Positions 1 to 5,637 of a DNA stretch of 5,637 nt are shown one piece after another. Below the pieces are notes generated by a model. The model was not told the DNA's origin and did not search any database. It was given only the letters and a program-made list of their open reading frames with translations. Position 1 is the stretch's first letter; every line of letters begins with the position of its first letter. Made by a program: the position numbers and the translations under genes. This DNA comes from Acidobacteriota bacterium (GTDB lineage: Bacteria > Acidobacteriota > Terriglobia > UBA7540). Location of the stretch: the NCBI GenBank assembly GCA_021827245.1, contig JAKAWN010000437.1, forward strand, positions 1 to 5,637, written 5' to 3'.

Positions 1-282
1 CGTCAGGAACAGGGCGATCACCGAAACGCTGAAGCGGAAATACGGCAGGGCGAACTGCGGCAGGAGAGAAATCGTGCGCCGGCAGGATCGGCATAAATAG
101 CGGCGCACGCGGATCACGCCGTCGAAAGCGGCGTCCACCAGCGTGCGGGAATAAAAACCGTGGCCCACCAGAGGCTCTTACGCCTCGCATTGCGGGCAAT
201 GATCGGGCCGGTAGCGGTCTGGGTCGGCAATGGCTTCCTCATACTGCTGGAGAAGGCCTGGGAAGGGGTGTAAAATCTGCAT
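1..282 (-). pseudogene. Zinc-ribbon transposase-like protein (DUF6431-like), N-terminal part with in-frame stop
   Basis: Read on the minus strand from ATG at 282, the frame begins MQILHPFPGLLQQYEEAI and continues to the window edge, so the C-terminus is not visible. A CPQC pair (residues 29-32) and, after a stop, a second pair in YLCRSCRR form a zinc-ribbon arrangement typical of the N-terminus of small transposase-associated proteins. The text resembles the DUF6431 family found near insertion sequences, which I name from memory of the family pattern. A TAA at 180-178 interrupts codon 35, between the two cysteine pairs, and the same frame then continues open for 59 codons with family-like sequence (GHGFYSRTLVDAAFDG, then a hydrophobic stretch). 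One substitution from a Lys or Gln codon would create this TAA, so this is probably a recently inactivated copy, unless it is a sequencing error. ATG 282 is preferred over ATG 288 because GGAAAGG ends six bases before it. Confidence 0.68.
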
Positions 283-288
283 GACCAT

Positions 289-295
289 CCTTTCC
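289..295 (-). promoter_or_regulatory. Ribosome binding site of the DUF6431-like fragment
   Basis: On the minus strand this reads GGAAAGG. It lies six bases before ATG 282 but directly abuts ATG 288, so it favours 282 as the start. Confidence 0.5.
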
Positions 296-330
296 GGGAG
301 TGGTTAAGACTCCCGAGTTGGTCTTTGCAA

Positions 331-366
331 CGGAGGGCTCAGCGTATGCACTGATAGAGCCCTCCG
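331..366. repeat. Strong hairpin: 10-bp perfect stem, 16-nt loop
   Basis: The arm CGGAGGGCTC (331-340) is the exact reverse complement of GAGCCCTCCG (357-366); the loop is 341-356. No T-run follows on either strand, so it is not a standard intrinsic terminator. It lies about 50 bases upstream of the minus-strand transposase-like start, inside the leader of any transcript entering from outside. Some insertion sequences place a hairpin there to block translation from read-through RNA; applying that here is inference. It could also be an element end. Confidence 0.7.
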
Positions 367-538
367 GCCTTCCCAAAATCCTACCGCCGAACTCCCATCG
401 GCAAGAAGACAGACGAGATCACGAGGCTGTCGCGCGCCCTGGCGGGAAGTTCACATTAGGCTCCCGCTCATTGGCAAGATTCACTCCGCCCCGGCAGGAA
501 TCAATTTGAGAAAGAAGGCTTCTTACAGGTGAGAATAA
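367..538. other. Spacer between the two transposase remnants
   Basis: No gene is supportable here. A GTG-started frame at 300-509 has no recognisable content and no ribosome binding site. A short imperfect palindrome, AAGAAG-G-CTTCTT (512-524), sits just before the point where recognisable IS1634 sequence begins. The junction between the two elements should fall in this stretch, but I could not identify matching terminal inverted repeats or a target duplication. Confidence 0.5.
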
Positions 539-1120
539 GGTGGCGCGTTACACTATCAAGCGATCGGTCGGCTCCAGGAACGCTATCCGCGCGTGGCCCG
601 CTATTACCGGATGGACTACGACGGCGAGCCAAAGGTCTTGAGCTGGCAAGAGGATCAGGAGAAGAAAGCCGTCGCTGAAAAGCTCGATGGTGGCTATGTG
701 CTAAAGACCGACCGCCAGGATTTGAGCGCCGATGAAATCTGGCGCGCCTATACCCGGCTGACCCAGGTCGAGGCCGCTTTCTGGGCGATGAAGAGCCCGC
801 TCGGGGAGCGGCCCATCTTTCATCATCTGGAAAAGCGCACCCATACGCACATCTTCCTCTGCGTGCTGGCCTATCACCTGTTGCTGGCCATCGAGAAGCG
901 CTTCCTCGAACACGACGTGCACACGTCGTGTTGGACGCTGCGAGAACAACTCAGCACGCATCAAGTGATCACCGTGGTGCTGCCGACCGCCGACGGGAGG
1001 ACCCTGAAGATTCGCAAAGCCACCACCCCGGAGGCGATCCATCGCGACATCTACTCGACTCTGAAGATATCGGCAGAAGTCACGAAGCCGGTCAGGAGTT
1101 GGTTCGGCCCTTCGCCATAG
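539..1120 (+). pseudogene. IS1634-type (IS4 superfamily) transposase, C-terminal remnant
   Basis: The frame is open from 539, just after an in-frame TAA (536-538), to TAG at 1118-1120, which is followed at once by an in-frame TGA. Recognisable transposase sequence already occurs upstream of the first possible start (GTG 593): IGRLQERYPRVARYY. The gene is therefore 5'-truncated rather than a short intact protein. Family marks are GGYVLKTDRQDLSADEIW, then TRLTQVEAAFWAMKS, which carries the last catalytic Glu of the DDE triad (codon 770-772) with a Lys seven residues later, then HTHIFLCVLAYHLL, all typical of the C-terminal part of IS1634 transposases. About 190 residues remain, whereas full family members are usually well over 400. 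The first two catalytic Asp residues lie in the missing part, so it cannot be active. It faces away from the DUF6431-like fragment on its left. Confidence 0.82.
909..932. repeat. Perfect 24-bp dyad (11-bp arms, 2-nt centre) inside the IS1634 remnant
   Basis: AACACGACGTG (909-919) and CACGTCGTGTT (922-932) are exact reverse complements separated by CA. It lies in the coding sequence for LEHDVHTSCW. Such a dyad could be a binding site or RNA hairpin, but it may be an accident of codon choice. Confidence 0.8.
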
Positions 1121-1307
1121 TGACGGAATGAAATGCTATCTCATTGCCAATGCGATACTTCACTTGGCCGAGCGCGGAAGTTAGGCTAGCGCTGGGGTGC
1201 GGTCGGCGGTGATTCTTTTCCCATGTACCTGCCGTGTACCTCAAAGTGGCGTTTTCGCCGTTTCTAGCATTTCTGCCAATTTGTGGAATCAACAAGTTAC
1301 GTATTCT

Positions 1308-1443
1308 CAACAAGGGTACACGGTTCGAACCCCTCCCGGTCCAGCAACCTATTGATAATAGAATAGTTGATGTAACAATTAGTTCACGGGATTGGTGGCC
1401 TTTGGCTTCACATGGTTGCTTTACAAGAATCGAACCCTTGTTG
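1308..1443. repeat. Separated 10-bp inverted repeat, each copy next to a T-loop-like TTCGA or TCGAA
   Basis: CAACAAGGGT (1308-1317) is the exact reverse complement of ACCCTTGTTG (1434-1443). Each copy is next to a tRNA T-loop-like sequence: GGTTCGAACC beside the left copy and, on the minus strand, GGGTTCGATTC beside the right copy. The right copy also lies in a small nested hairpin with arms TTACAA (1421-1426)/TTGTAA (1441-1446) and GTTGCT (1415-1420)/AGCAAC (1458-1463). This could be a recombination site or a diverged duplicated element end. Confidence 0.4.
1321..1343 (+). other. tRNA-3'-end-like sequence, possible attachment-site scar
   Basis: The stretch holds the perfect 10-bp palindrome GGTTCGAACC (1322-1331), followed by CCTCCCGGTCCA, which reads like the T-loop and acceptor end of a tRNA. 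It is not a tRNA gene: only three of five T-stem pairs form, and there is no acceptor 5' strand, D-arm or anticodon arm upstream. tRNA 3' ends are common targets of tyrosine integrases, so this may be one side of an old att site. No integrase gene is visible in the window. Confidence 0.3.
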
Positions 1444-1716
1444 TAACGAAAGGGCTTAGCAACAAAGGCGGCCGCATTATTAGGAGGCATGCGCGCTAGT
1501 TTCGAGCCTTCGGTGGTGGGAACCAAGCTGATGATGGCAAAGACGTTGCTCTTAACCTCTACCGGCGAGTTTCCAAAATGTACCAAACTGTCCCAGAACT
1601 GTGCCAAAACCCATTCGTGAAGCCACGAAGCCGGGCAGCAATGTGGAGGAGGCCCGGTCACTCGCGCTGATTCCTTGCCTGCGCAAATACTGATTGGGAG
1701 GGGTCTGTTAGGAGTC

Positions 1717-1873
1717 GGACTTGACACTGTGCGAGCAGAACCAAGGCGGTGGTATTTTCCGGGTTTGTCCTCCTGCGGGAATTTCTCTTTGAGCGGGCTC
1801 GTCGACAGAAGATGCGCGACCAGGCTACATCAATTCCTCCTTGTCTGATTGCAGATGTAAACAGTGTCAGTCC
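1717..1873. repeat. Near-perfect 13/14-bp inverted repeats enclosing about 130 bp (MITE-like)
   Basis: The left end is GGACTTGACACTGT (1717-1730) and the right end, read on the minus strand, is GGACTGACACTGT (1873-1861). They differ only by one extra T. The interior has no gene. GTTAG occurs a few bases outside each end (1707-1711 and 1877-1881) but does not abut the repeats, so it is weak evidence for a target duplication. It could be a small non-autonomous element or a chance pair. Confidence 0.4.
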
Positions 1874-1875
1874 CA

Positions 1876-1891
1876 GGTTAGCCGACTAACC
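1876..1891. repeat. Small perfect hairpin GGTTAG-CCGA-CTAACC
   Basis: Six-bp perfect arms with a four-base loop, three bases beyond the right end of the MITE-like repeat. There is no T-run. It could be part of the element end or a small operator. Confidence 0.4.
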
Positions 1892-2313
1892 GTCAAGTGG
1901 ACCGTGATATGTAAATCCCAGGGCGTTTGAGAGGAGTAGAGTGACCGGCTGCCGGATTGGCATCACACCTTCCAGGCACGGCAGCCAAGACCGCCACGGT
2001 ATTGGTGGAAGGCAAAACAAGCCGTCCCTGATGACTACGCTGGACTGCCGCCCGTTCTGGCCGACCGAAGCGCTGCATTGGCTGAGCGAATTGCCTCCCA
2101 CCGGGCACCCTCCAACAATGTCTGGCCCCTCCTCAGCGCATGGGGAGTTGCTCGCAGACAACAGGGTCGTTCCGTCATTTCCCGTACCTGGGATGAAACG
2201 GAAGTGGCTGCCATCGGGGACCGGTGATACGGACGATTGAAAATGTGGCTGCAACGAGGACGGGTGGGTGTAAAATAGGCGTAATCAGGAACTCGAAAGA
2301 GATTCCTACTGCG

Positions 2314-3291
2314 ATGAGCGCCGAAAGTCACACCCGTCGCGAAGCCCTCCTAAAAATAATGCGCGTTGGTGGTTTGGGAGCCGCAACTGCCGGAGTAGGT
2401 TTGTGGCTTCAGAATCGAAGCCACCGGCCGGAAGAGCGCACGGCCCTGTCTTTTCGACCGAACTTTACGGTCCCGCCCGATAATAGCCTCCCCGAAATAG
2501 TTGTGGCTAAGGGCGATGAACCCGGGGCCCTGGTGCGGAGGGCCGTGGAGGAACTTGGGGGAATCCGGCGCTTTATCGCGCGCGGCGACGTGGTTGTGAT
2601 CAAACCCAACGTGGCATGGGATCGCACGCCGGCGCAGGCCGCCAATACCAATCCTGATGTGGTCGCGGAAATGGTTCGGTTATGCCTCGAAGCCGGCGCG
2701 AAGAAGGTTCTTGTCACCGACGTGACTTGCAACGAGCCGCGTCGTTGCTTCGAGCGCAGCGGCATCGGGCGAGCCTCTAAGGCCGCAGGTGCCGAAGTCA
2801 TTCTGCCTGAGTCTCGGAGGTTTAAAGACGTCAACCTGCGCGGCGAGGTGCTGGGCGAGTGGCCCGTCCTCGATCCGTTCCTCCAGGCCGACAAGGTTAT
2901 CAACATTCCCGTTGCCAAGCACCACGACCTGACCGGTGTGACCCTGGGCATGAAGAACTGGTACGGGATTCTCGGAGGAATGCGGCAGCGTCTCCACCAG
3001 CATATTCACGAAAGCCTGGCGGACCTGGCCGACTTCATGCGGCCCACGCTGACTCTCATCGATGCTTACCGGGTGCTGGTTCGAAACGGCCCGACGGGCG
3101 GCAGCCTCAACGACGTCTTGGCAAAGAAGACCTTGGTTGCCGGGACCGATCCCGTAGCTCTGGATGCCTTTGTGGCCCAGGCTTATTGGAATCTCGATCC
3201 GCGCACGCTCAGATATCTGACGCTCGCGCAGGCGCGCGGTCTGGGCAAGGTGGATTTCGAAAGCGTGCGCACTCGCACGATCCAAGTGTGA
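2314..3291 (+). CDS. Tat-exported DUF362 domain protein
   Basis: The protein has 325 residues. The N-terminus HTRREALLKIMRVGG, followed by a hydrophobic stretch to about residue 32, is a twin-arginine signal with RR at 8-9, so a folded and probably cofactor-bearing protein is predicted to be exported or anchored at the periplasmic side. The DUF362 core follows: VVIKPNVAWDR (94-104), TNPDVVAEM (112-120), NIPVAKHHDLTGVTLGMKNW (197-216) and GTDPVALDAF (277-286). Histidines cluster at 203-204 and 228/230/232, and could bind a metal. There is no CxxCxxC ferredoxin motif, unlike DUF362 proteins that carry one; Cys are only at 124, 139 and 145. The family's biochemical role is not established. ATG 2314 is chosen because the Tat motif then sits where a signal should be; the frame extends upstream to GTG 2224 but that stretch is not signal-like. 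The ribosome binding site is weak (GAAAGAGA, 11 bases upstream). It is the first gene of the probable operon. Confidence 0.85.
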   Translation: MSAESHTRREALLKIMRVGGLGAATAGVGLWLQNRSHRPEERTALSFRPNFTVPPDNSLPEIVVAKGDEPGALVRRAVEELGGIRRFIARGDVVVIKPNVAWDRTPAQAANTNPDVVAEMVRLCLEAGAKKVLVTDVTCNEPRRCFERSGIGRASKAAGAEVILPESRRFKDVNLRGEVLGEWPVLDPFLQADKVINIPVAKHHDLTGVTLGMKNWYGILGGMRQRLHQHIHESLADLADFMRPTLTLIDAYRVLVRNGPTGGSLNDVLAKKTLVAGTDPVALDAFVAQAYWNLDPRTLRYLTLAQARGLGKVDFESVRTRTIQV

Positions 3292-3364
3292 GGCGCTCTC
3301 TCTGTTGTGATGGGAGAGGACGGTTTGAGCGTCCAGGTGAGGGAAGGCAGGAGTTCTCTGCCGC

Positions 3365-3381
3365 CTGCGGGAACCCCGCGG
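3365..3381 (+). promoter_or_regulatory. Leader hairpin touching the ribosome binding site of the polyferredoxin gene
   Basis: CTGCGGG (3365-3371) pairs with CCCGCGG (3375-3381), with one G-T wobble and an AAC loop. Its last two bases belong to the GGAGGG ribosome binding site, so folding could damp translation of the downstream gene. No T-run follows, so it is not a terminator. Regulation is inference. Confidence 0.35.
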
Positions 3382-3385
3382 AGGG
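3380..3385 (+). promoter_or_regulatory. Ribosome binding site fixing the polyferredoxin start at 3391
   Basis: GGAGGG lies five bases before ATG 3391. The in-frame GTG 3307 and ATG 3310 have no comparable site, so the shorter protein is preferred. Confidence 0.8.
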
Positions 3386-3390
3386 TGAAG

Positions 3391-5049
3391 ATGACGGAAC
3401 CTCAACTGGTCAGAATCCGGCGTATCTCGCAGATTGTTTTCCTCGTTTTTTTCCTGTTTCTGCTTTTCAAGACAGAATTCCGCGGTTCTCTCAAGGCCGT
3501 TGAAGGGGATATCCGTCTTCCCTATCCCGTCCAGATCTTTTTGCAGCTTGACCCGCTGGCCGCCGTCTCGAATGCCCTGGCGACTCACGCGCTATATCGC
3601 GGGCTATTGTGGAGCCTCATCATCCTGATTCCCACTCTTTTTCTCGGCCGCTTCTTCTGCGGCTGGATCTGTCCGCTGGGAACCCTGAATCACTTCTTCG
3701 GCAATCTCAAATCCGCACGCAAGCGGGGCCACGCGCTCCTCGATTCGAATCGCTACAAGCACTGGCAGACGCTCAAGTACTACATCCTGGCTGCGCTGCT
3801 GGTCTCCGCGCTCTTTGGCGGAAGCCTACTCATCGTGATGGATCCGATTCCTCTCACTGTACGCTCCCTTGCGCTTTCGATATTGCCCGGGCTCAATTAT
3901 GCCTTTAATGCCTTCTTCGATGTGCTGGGCCATGCGCCGAGCGGGATCCTCCAAACCTTCAGCGGCATCCTTGAGTTCGTGTCGAAGCAAGTCCTGCTCA
4001 GTTTCAAACAGCCGTTCTTCCGCGAAGGCTTCTTCCTGGGACTGATTTTTACGGCGATTCTTATACTCAACCTGTGCATCACGCGCTTCTGGTGCCGCGC
4101 CCTGTGCCCGCTGGGCGCGCTGCTGGGACTTGTATCCCGCTGGTCCATATTGGGTCTCGAAAAGGATCCCACGAACTGCGGCGAGTGCAACCGATGCCTG
4201 CTCCATTGCCAAGGCGGCGACGATCCCATTCCGGGCGCCCGCTGGCGCAAAGCCGAATGCCACCTTTGTCTCAACTGCGTGGGCGAGTGCCCCGATGGCA
4301 CACTTCATTTCAAGTTTTTCCCGGGCCGCGCAGCCACCGTTGAAGGGCCCAGCTTGACTCGGCGAAGAACGTTAACCGGCATGGCGGCCGGAGCGGCTCT
4401 GCTCCCGGCGCTCCGCAGCACGCCAGGATTCGCTTTGGGCAAAGACCCGCGACTGATTCGGCCGCCCGGCTCCCTGGACGAGAAGAATTTCCTCGCGCGC
4501 TGCATTCGTTGCAGTGAATGCATGAAGGTCTGCCCGAACAACGCCTTGCAGCCCACGCTAGCGGAAGCAGGGCTTGAAGGCCTGTGGTCGCCGGTGCTCG
4601 TGCCCCGCATCGGCTATTGCGAACCAAGCTGTGTGTTTTGCGGCCAAGTGTGCCCCACCGGTTCGATCTGGGAAATCACGCCAGCGGAAAAGGGCTGGCT
4701 CCCCGCAAGCTCTGATGCAAAGGCAAAGCCTGTCCGAATCGGGACCGCTTTCTATGATCGCGGCCGTTGCCTACCCTGGGTATCCGCCACGGAGTGCATC
4801 GTCTGCCAGGAGTGGTGTCCCACTACGCCCAAGGCCATTTACCTGCGCCCTGCCGAAGTTTTTGACTCCGCCGGGAATGCCAAGCAGGTGCGCCAGCCTT
4901 ATGTGGACCCCGAGCGCTGCGTAGGGTGCGGAGCCTGTGAGTTCGCCTGCCCGATCAAAGACCAACCGGCCATCCACGTAACCAGCATCGGGGAGACACG
5001 GTCAAAGACAAATCAGATCCTGCTGCGGCCTGTCGGCAAAGGAGGATAG
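3391..5049 (+). CDS. NapH-NapG-like fused membrane polyferredoxin with internal Tat-like segment
   Basis: The protein has 552 residues. Residues 1-250 are NapH-like: membrane segments near 12-27, 70-88, 128-149 and 212-232, with the family motifs CGWICPLG (90-97) and CRALCPLG (235-242). Two ferredoxin motifs follow at C263/266/269/273 and C290/293/296/300-P. Then SLTRRRTLTG (321-330) and a hydrophobic run (331-341) look like a Tat signal in mid-protein. The rest is NapG/MauM-like with four motifs: C371/374/377/381-P, C410/414/417/421-P, C460 with C469/472/476-P, and C510/513/516/520-P. Six [4Fe-4S] clusters are expected. NapG and NapH pass quinol electrons to periplasmic nitrate reductase in other bacteria, but no napA is seen here. 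The positive-inside rule puts the first two clusters in the cytoplasm and, if the Tat segment works, the last four in the periplasm. Cleavage near FALG (347-350) would release a separate NapG-like protein. The gene starts 99 bases after the DUF362 gene and probably shares its transcript. Confidence 0.9.
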   Translation: MTEPQLVRIRRISQIVFLVFFLFLLFKTEFRGSLKAVEGDIRLPYPVQIFLQLDPLAAVSNALATHALYRGLLWSLIILIPTLFLGRFFCGWICPLGTLNHFFGNLKSARKRGHALLDSNRYKHWQTLKYYILAALLVSALFGGSLLIVMDPIPLTVRSLALSILPGLNYAFNAFFDVLGHAPSGILQTFSGILEFVSKQVLLSFKQPFFREGFFLGLIFTAILILNLCITRFWCRALCPLGALLGLVSRWSILGLEKDPTNCGECNRCLLHCQGGDDPIPGARWRKAECHLCLNCVGECPDGTLHFKFFPGRAATVEGPSLTRRRTLTGMAAGAALLPALRSTPGFALGKDPRLIRPPGSLDEKNFLARCIRCSECMKVCPNNALQPTLAEAGLEGLWSPVLVPRIGYCEPSCVFCGQVCPTGSIWEITPAEKGWLPASSDAKAKPVRIGTAFYDRGRCLPWVSATECIVCQEWCPTTPKAIYLRPAEVFDSAGNAKQVRQPYVDPERCVGCGACEFACPIKDQPAIHVTSIGETRSKTNQILLRPVGKGG

Positions 5050-5063
5050 GAGCGGTTGCGATC

Positions 5064-5086
5064 CCGTTATCTTTAAATGGATAAGG
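5064..5086 (+). repeat. Weak hairpin in the gap before the DUF6599 gene
   Basis: CC, a bulged G, then TTATC (5067-5071) pair with GATAAGG (5080-5086) around an eight-base loop. The stem is short and AT-rich with no T-run, so it is unlikely to stop transcription. Its right arm overlaps the purine-rich AAGGAAAGGG that precedes the next gene. Confidence 0.25.
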
Positions 5087-5105
5087 AAAGGGTTGAGAGT
5101 CGAAA

Positions 5106-5637
5106 ATGAGAACACTATCGATTAAGAAAGCGCTGCTTCACAGGGAAAGCATCGGGAAGGGCTTATTCTCTGTCTTCCTGGTTGTTTATATGTGTTGGGG
5201 CGCCGGTTGCCAGTCAAGAACCCCTTCTGTTTCCACGGGACCTTTTCCACGAACCGACGAGGTTTCCGGCTGGGCAATGGTCGGCGAGACTCGCACATTT
5301 ACTGCCGATAATCTCTATGAGTACATCGACGGAGCCGCAGACAAATTTACCCAGGCTGGGCTGGAGCAAGCGCAAACCACCGACTATCGTTTTCAGAACA
5401 CTGTGGAGGCGACGGCGGATATCTACACCATGAAGACTCCCGAAGCCGCGCGGCGGATTTTCGAGGAAGAGTCGTCACCAGGCAGTCAGGCGCTCCAGTT
5501 GGGTGACCGGGCCGAGCTTTCCAAGGGCATCCTGCTCTTTACCCATGGACGTTTTTACGTGAAGGTGGTGGCATTCGAAAACTCTCCGGGAATCGCCGGG
5601 GGCCTTGAGACATTGGGCCGTGCGATCGAGGCAAAAC
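5106..5637 (+). CDS. DUF6599-type probable lipoprotein, N-terminal part (runs off the window)
   Basis: The frame from ATG 5106 is open to the window edge, giving 177 residues of an incomplete protein. A basic start (KKALLHR), a hydrophobic stretch (GLFSVFLVVYMCW, 19-31) and Cys35 in GAGC suggest a lipoprotein signal; Gly at -3 is less usual than Leu, so this call is moderate. The mature part contains FTADNLYEYIDGAADKF (65-81), matching the LYEYIDGAA signature I associate with DUF6599, followed by ADIYTMKTPEAARRIFEEE and GRFYVKVVAFE. The family has no established function that I know of. GAGAG six bases before the ATG may serve as ribosome binding site. The gap to the polyferredoxin gene is 56 bases on the same strand, so co-transcription is likely, and a surface-anchored partner of that redox protein is a reasonable inference. 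Confidence 0.8.
   Translation, partial: MRTLSIKKALLHRESIGKGLFSVFLVVYMCWGAGCQSRTPSVSTGPFPRTDEVSGWAMVGETRTFTADNLYEYIDGAADKFTQAGLEQAQTTDYRFQNTVEATADIYTMKTPEAARRIFEEESSPGSQALQLGDRAELSKGILLFTHGRFYVKVVAFENSPGIAGGLETLGRAIEAK

Larger units (their letters stand above)
1121..2313. other. Gene-poor spacer of about 1.19 kb
   Basis: No protein gene can be supported between the IS1634 remnant and the DUF362 gene. Open frames here on both strands lack recognisable domains and ribosome binding sites. The early part (to about 1470) is less GC-rich and has tRNA-tail-like and inverted-repeat sequence. The middle (1717-1891) has a MITE-like inverted repeat pair and a hairpin. The last part (about 1940-2230) is GC-rich and open in several frames at once, the most protein-like being 1940-2227 on the plus strand, which has no start codon. 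No convincing sigma-70-type promoter for the downstream genes was found. The overall look is that of insertion and excision scars. Confidence 0.55.

Noticed and set aside
300..509. GTG-started plus-strand frame
   Set aside because: No ribosome binding site, no family resemblance, and it contains the 331-366 hairpin.
1321..1343. A real tRNA gene
   Set aside because: Only the 3'-tail-like part is present; the T-stem is imperfect and no D-arm, anticodon arm or acceptor 5' strand can be folded from the bases upstream.
1721..1726. TTGACA as a promoter -35 box
   Set aside because: No -10-like hexamer at 16-18 bases downstream; the hexamer is part of the inverted repeat at 1717-1730.
1092..1727. 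Minus-strand open frame of 211 codons in the spacer
   Set aside because: It overlaps the end of the IS1634 remnant in antisense, lacks a recognisable domain and looks compositionally random.
1886..2254. Minus- and plus-strand open frames around 1886-2254
   Set aside because: They overlap one another on both strands without recognisable content, as expected of stop-poor GC-rich DNA.
2271..2276. TAAAAT as -10 box for the DUF362 operon
   Set aside because: The hexamers 16-18 bases upstream match a -35 poorly, and the nearest good one (TTGAAA, 2237-2242) is 28 bases away, so a promoter is not supportable.
3307..3390. N-terminal extension of the polyferredoxin from GTG 3307 or ATG 3310
   Set aside because: No ribosome binding site there, while ATG 3391 has a strong one; the added residues are polar and precede a normal NapH-like start.
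2680..3588. Long minus-strand open frame of about 300 codons
   Set aside because: It is antisense to the DUF362 and polyferredoxin genes, whose domains are clear; its translation has no recognisable domain. A by-product of GC-rich codon use.
1..5637. CRISPR array or toxin-antitoxin system
   Set aside because: No regularly spaced direct repeats and no recognisable small toxin or antitoxin pair were found on either strand.

Overview
The window is bacterial chromosomal DNA in two parts: a decayed mobile-element zone (about 1-1120), then a gene-poor spacer (1121-2313), then a co-directional three-gene cluster on the plus strand (2314 to the window end). The cluster genes are compact and GC-rich. 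DUF362, polyferredoxin and DUF6599-type genes next to degenerate transposases suggest an environmental Gram-negative bacterium, perhaps Acidobacteriota or a relative. That placement is inferred from gene content only.

Left part. At 1-282 (minus strand) lies the N-terminal part of a zinc-ribbon transposase-like protein (DUF6431-like). It is interrupted by an in-frame TAA and runs off the window edge. Facing away from it, 539-1120 (plus strand) is the C-terminal remnant of an IS1634-type (IS4 superfamily) transposase that has lost its start and its first catalytic residues. A strong 10-bp-stem hairpin (331-366) lies between them, and a perfect 24-bp dyad (909-932) lies inside the IS1634 remnant.

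Middle. About 1.19 kb (1121-2313) has no gene I can support. It holds several structured short sequences: a tRNA-3'-end-like stretch containing a perfect GGTTCGAACC palindrome, a 10-bp inverted repeat pair, a pair of near-identical 13/14-bp inverted repeats enclosing about 130 bp (MITE-like), and a small perfect hairpin. It looks like scar tissue from insertions.

Right part. Gene 1 (2314-3291) encodes a DUF362 protein with a twin-arginine (Tat) signal. Gene 2 (3391-5049) encodes a 552-residue membrane polyferredoxin: a NapH-like membrane domain with two [4Fe-4S] motifs, then an internal Tat-like RRR/hydrophobic segment, then a NapG-like domain with four more [4Fe-4S] motifs. Gene 3 (5106 to the edge) encodes a probable lipoprotein of the DUF6599 type, incomplete here. 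Spacings of 99 and 56 bases and a shared strand suggest one operon. The most plausible reading is an envelope redox system: gene 2 would carry electrons across the membrane to the periplasmic side, where the Tat-exported DUF362 protein and the DUF6599 lipoprotein would work. Its substrate cannot be read from the sequence.
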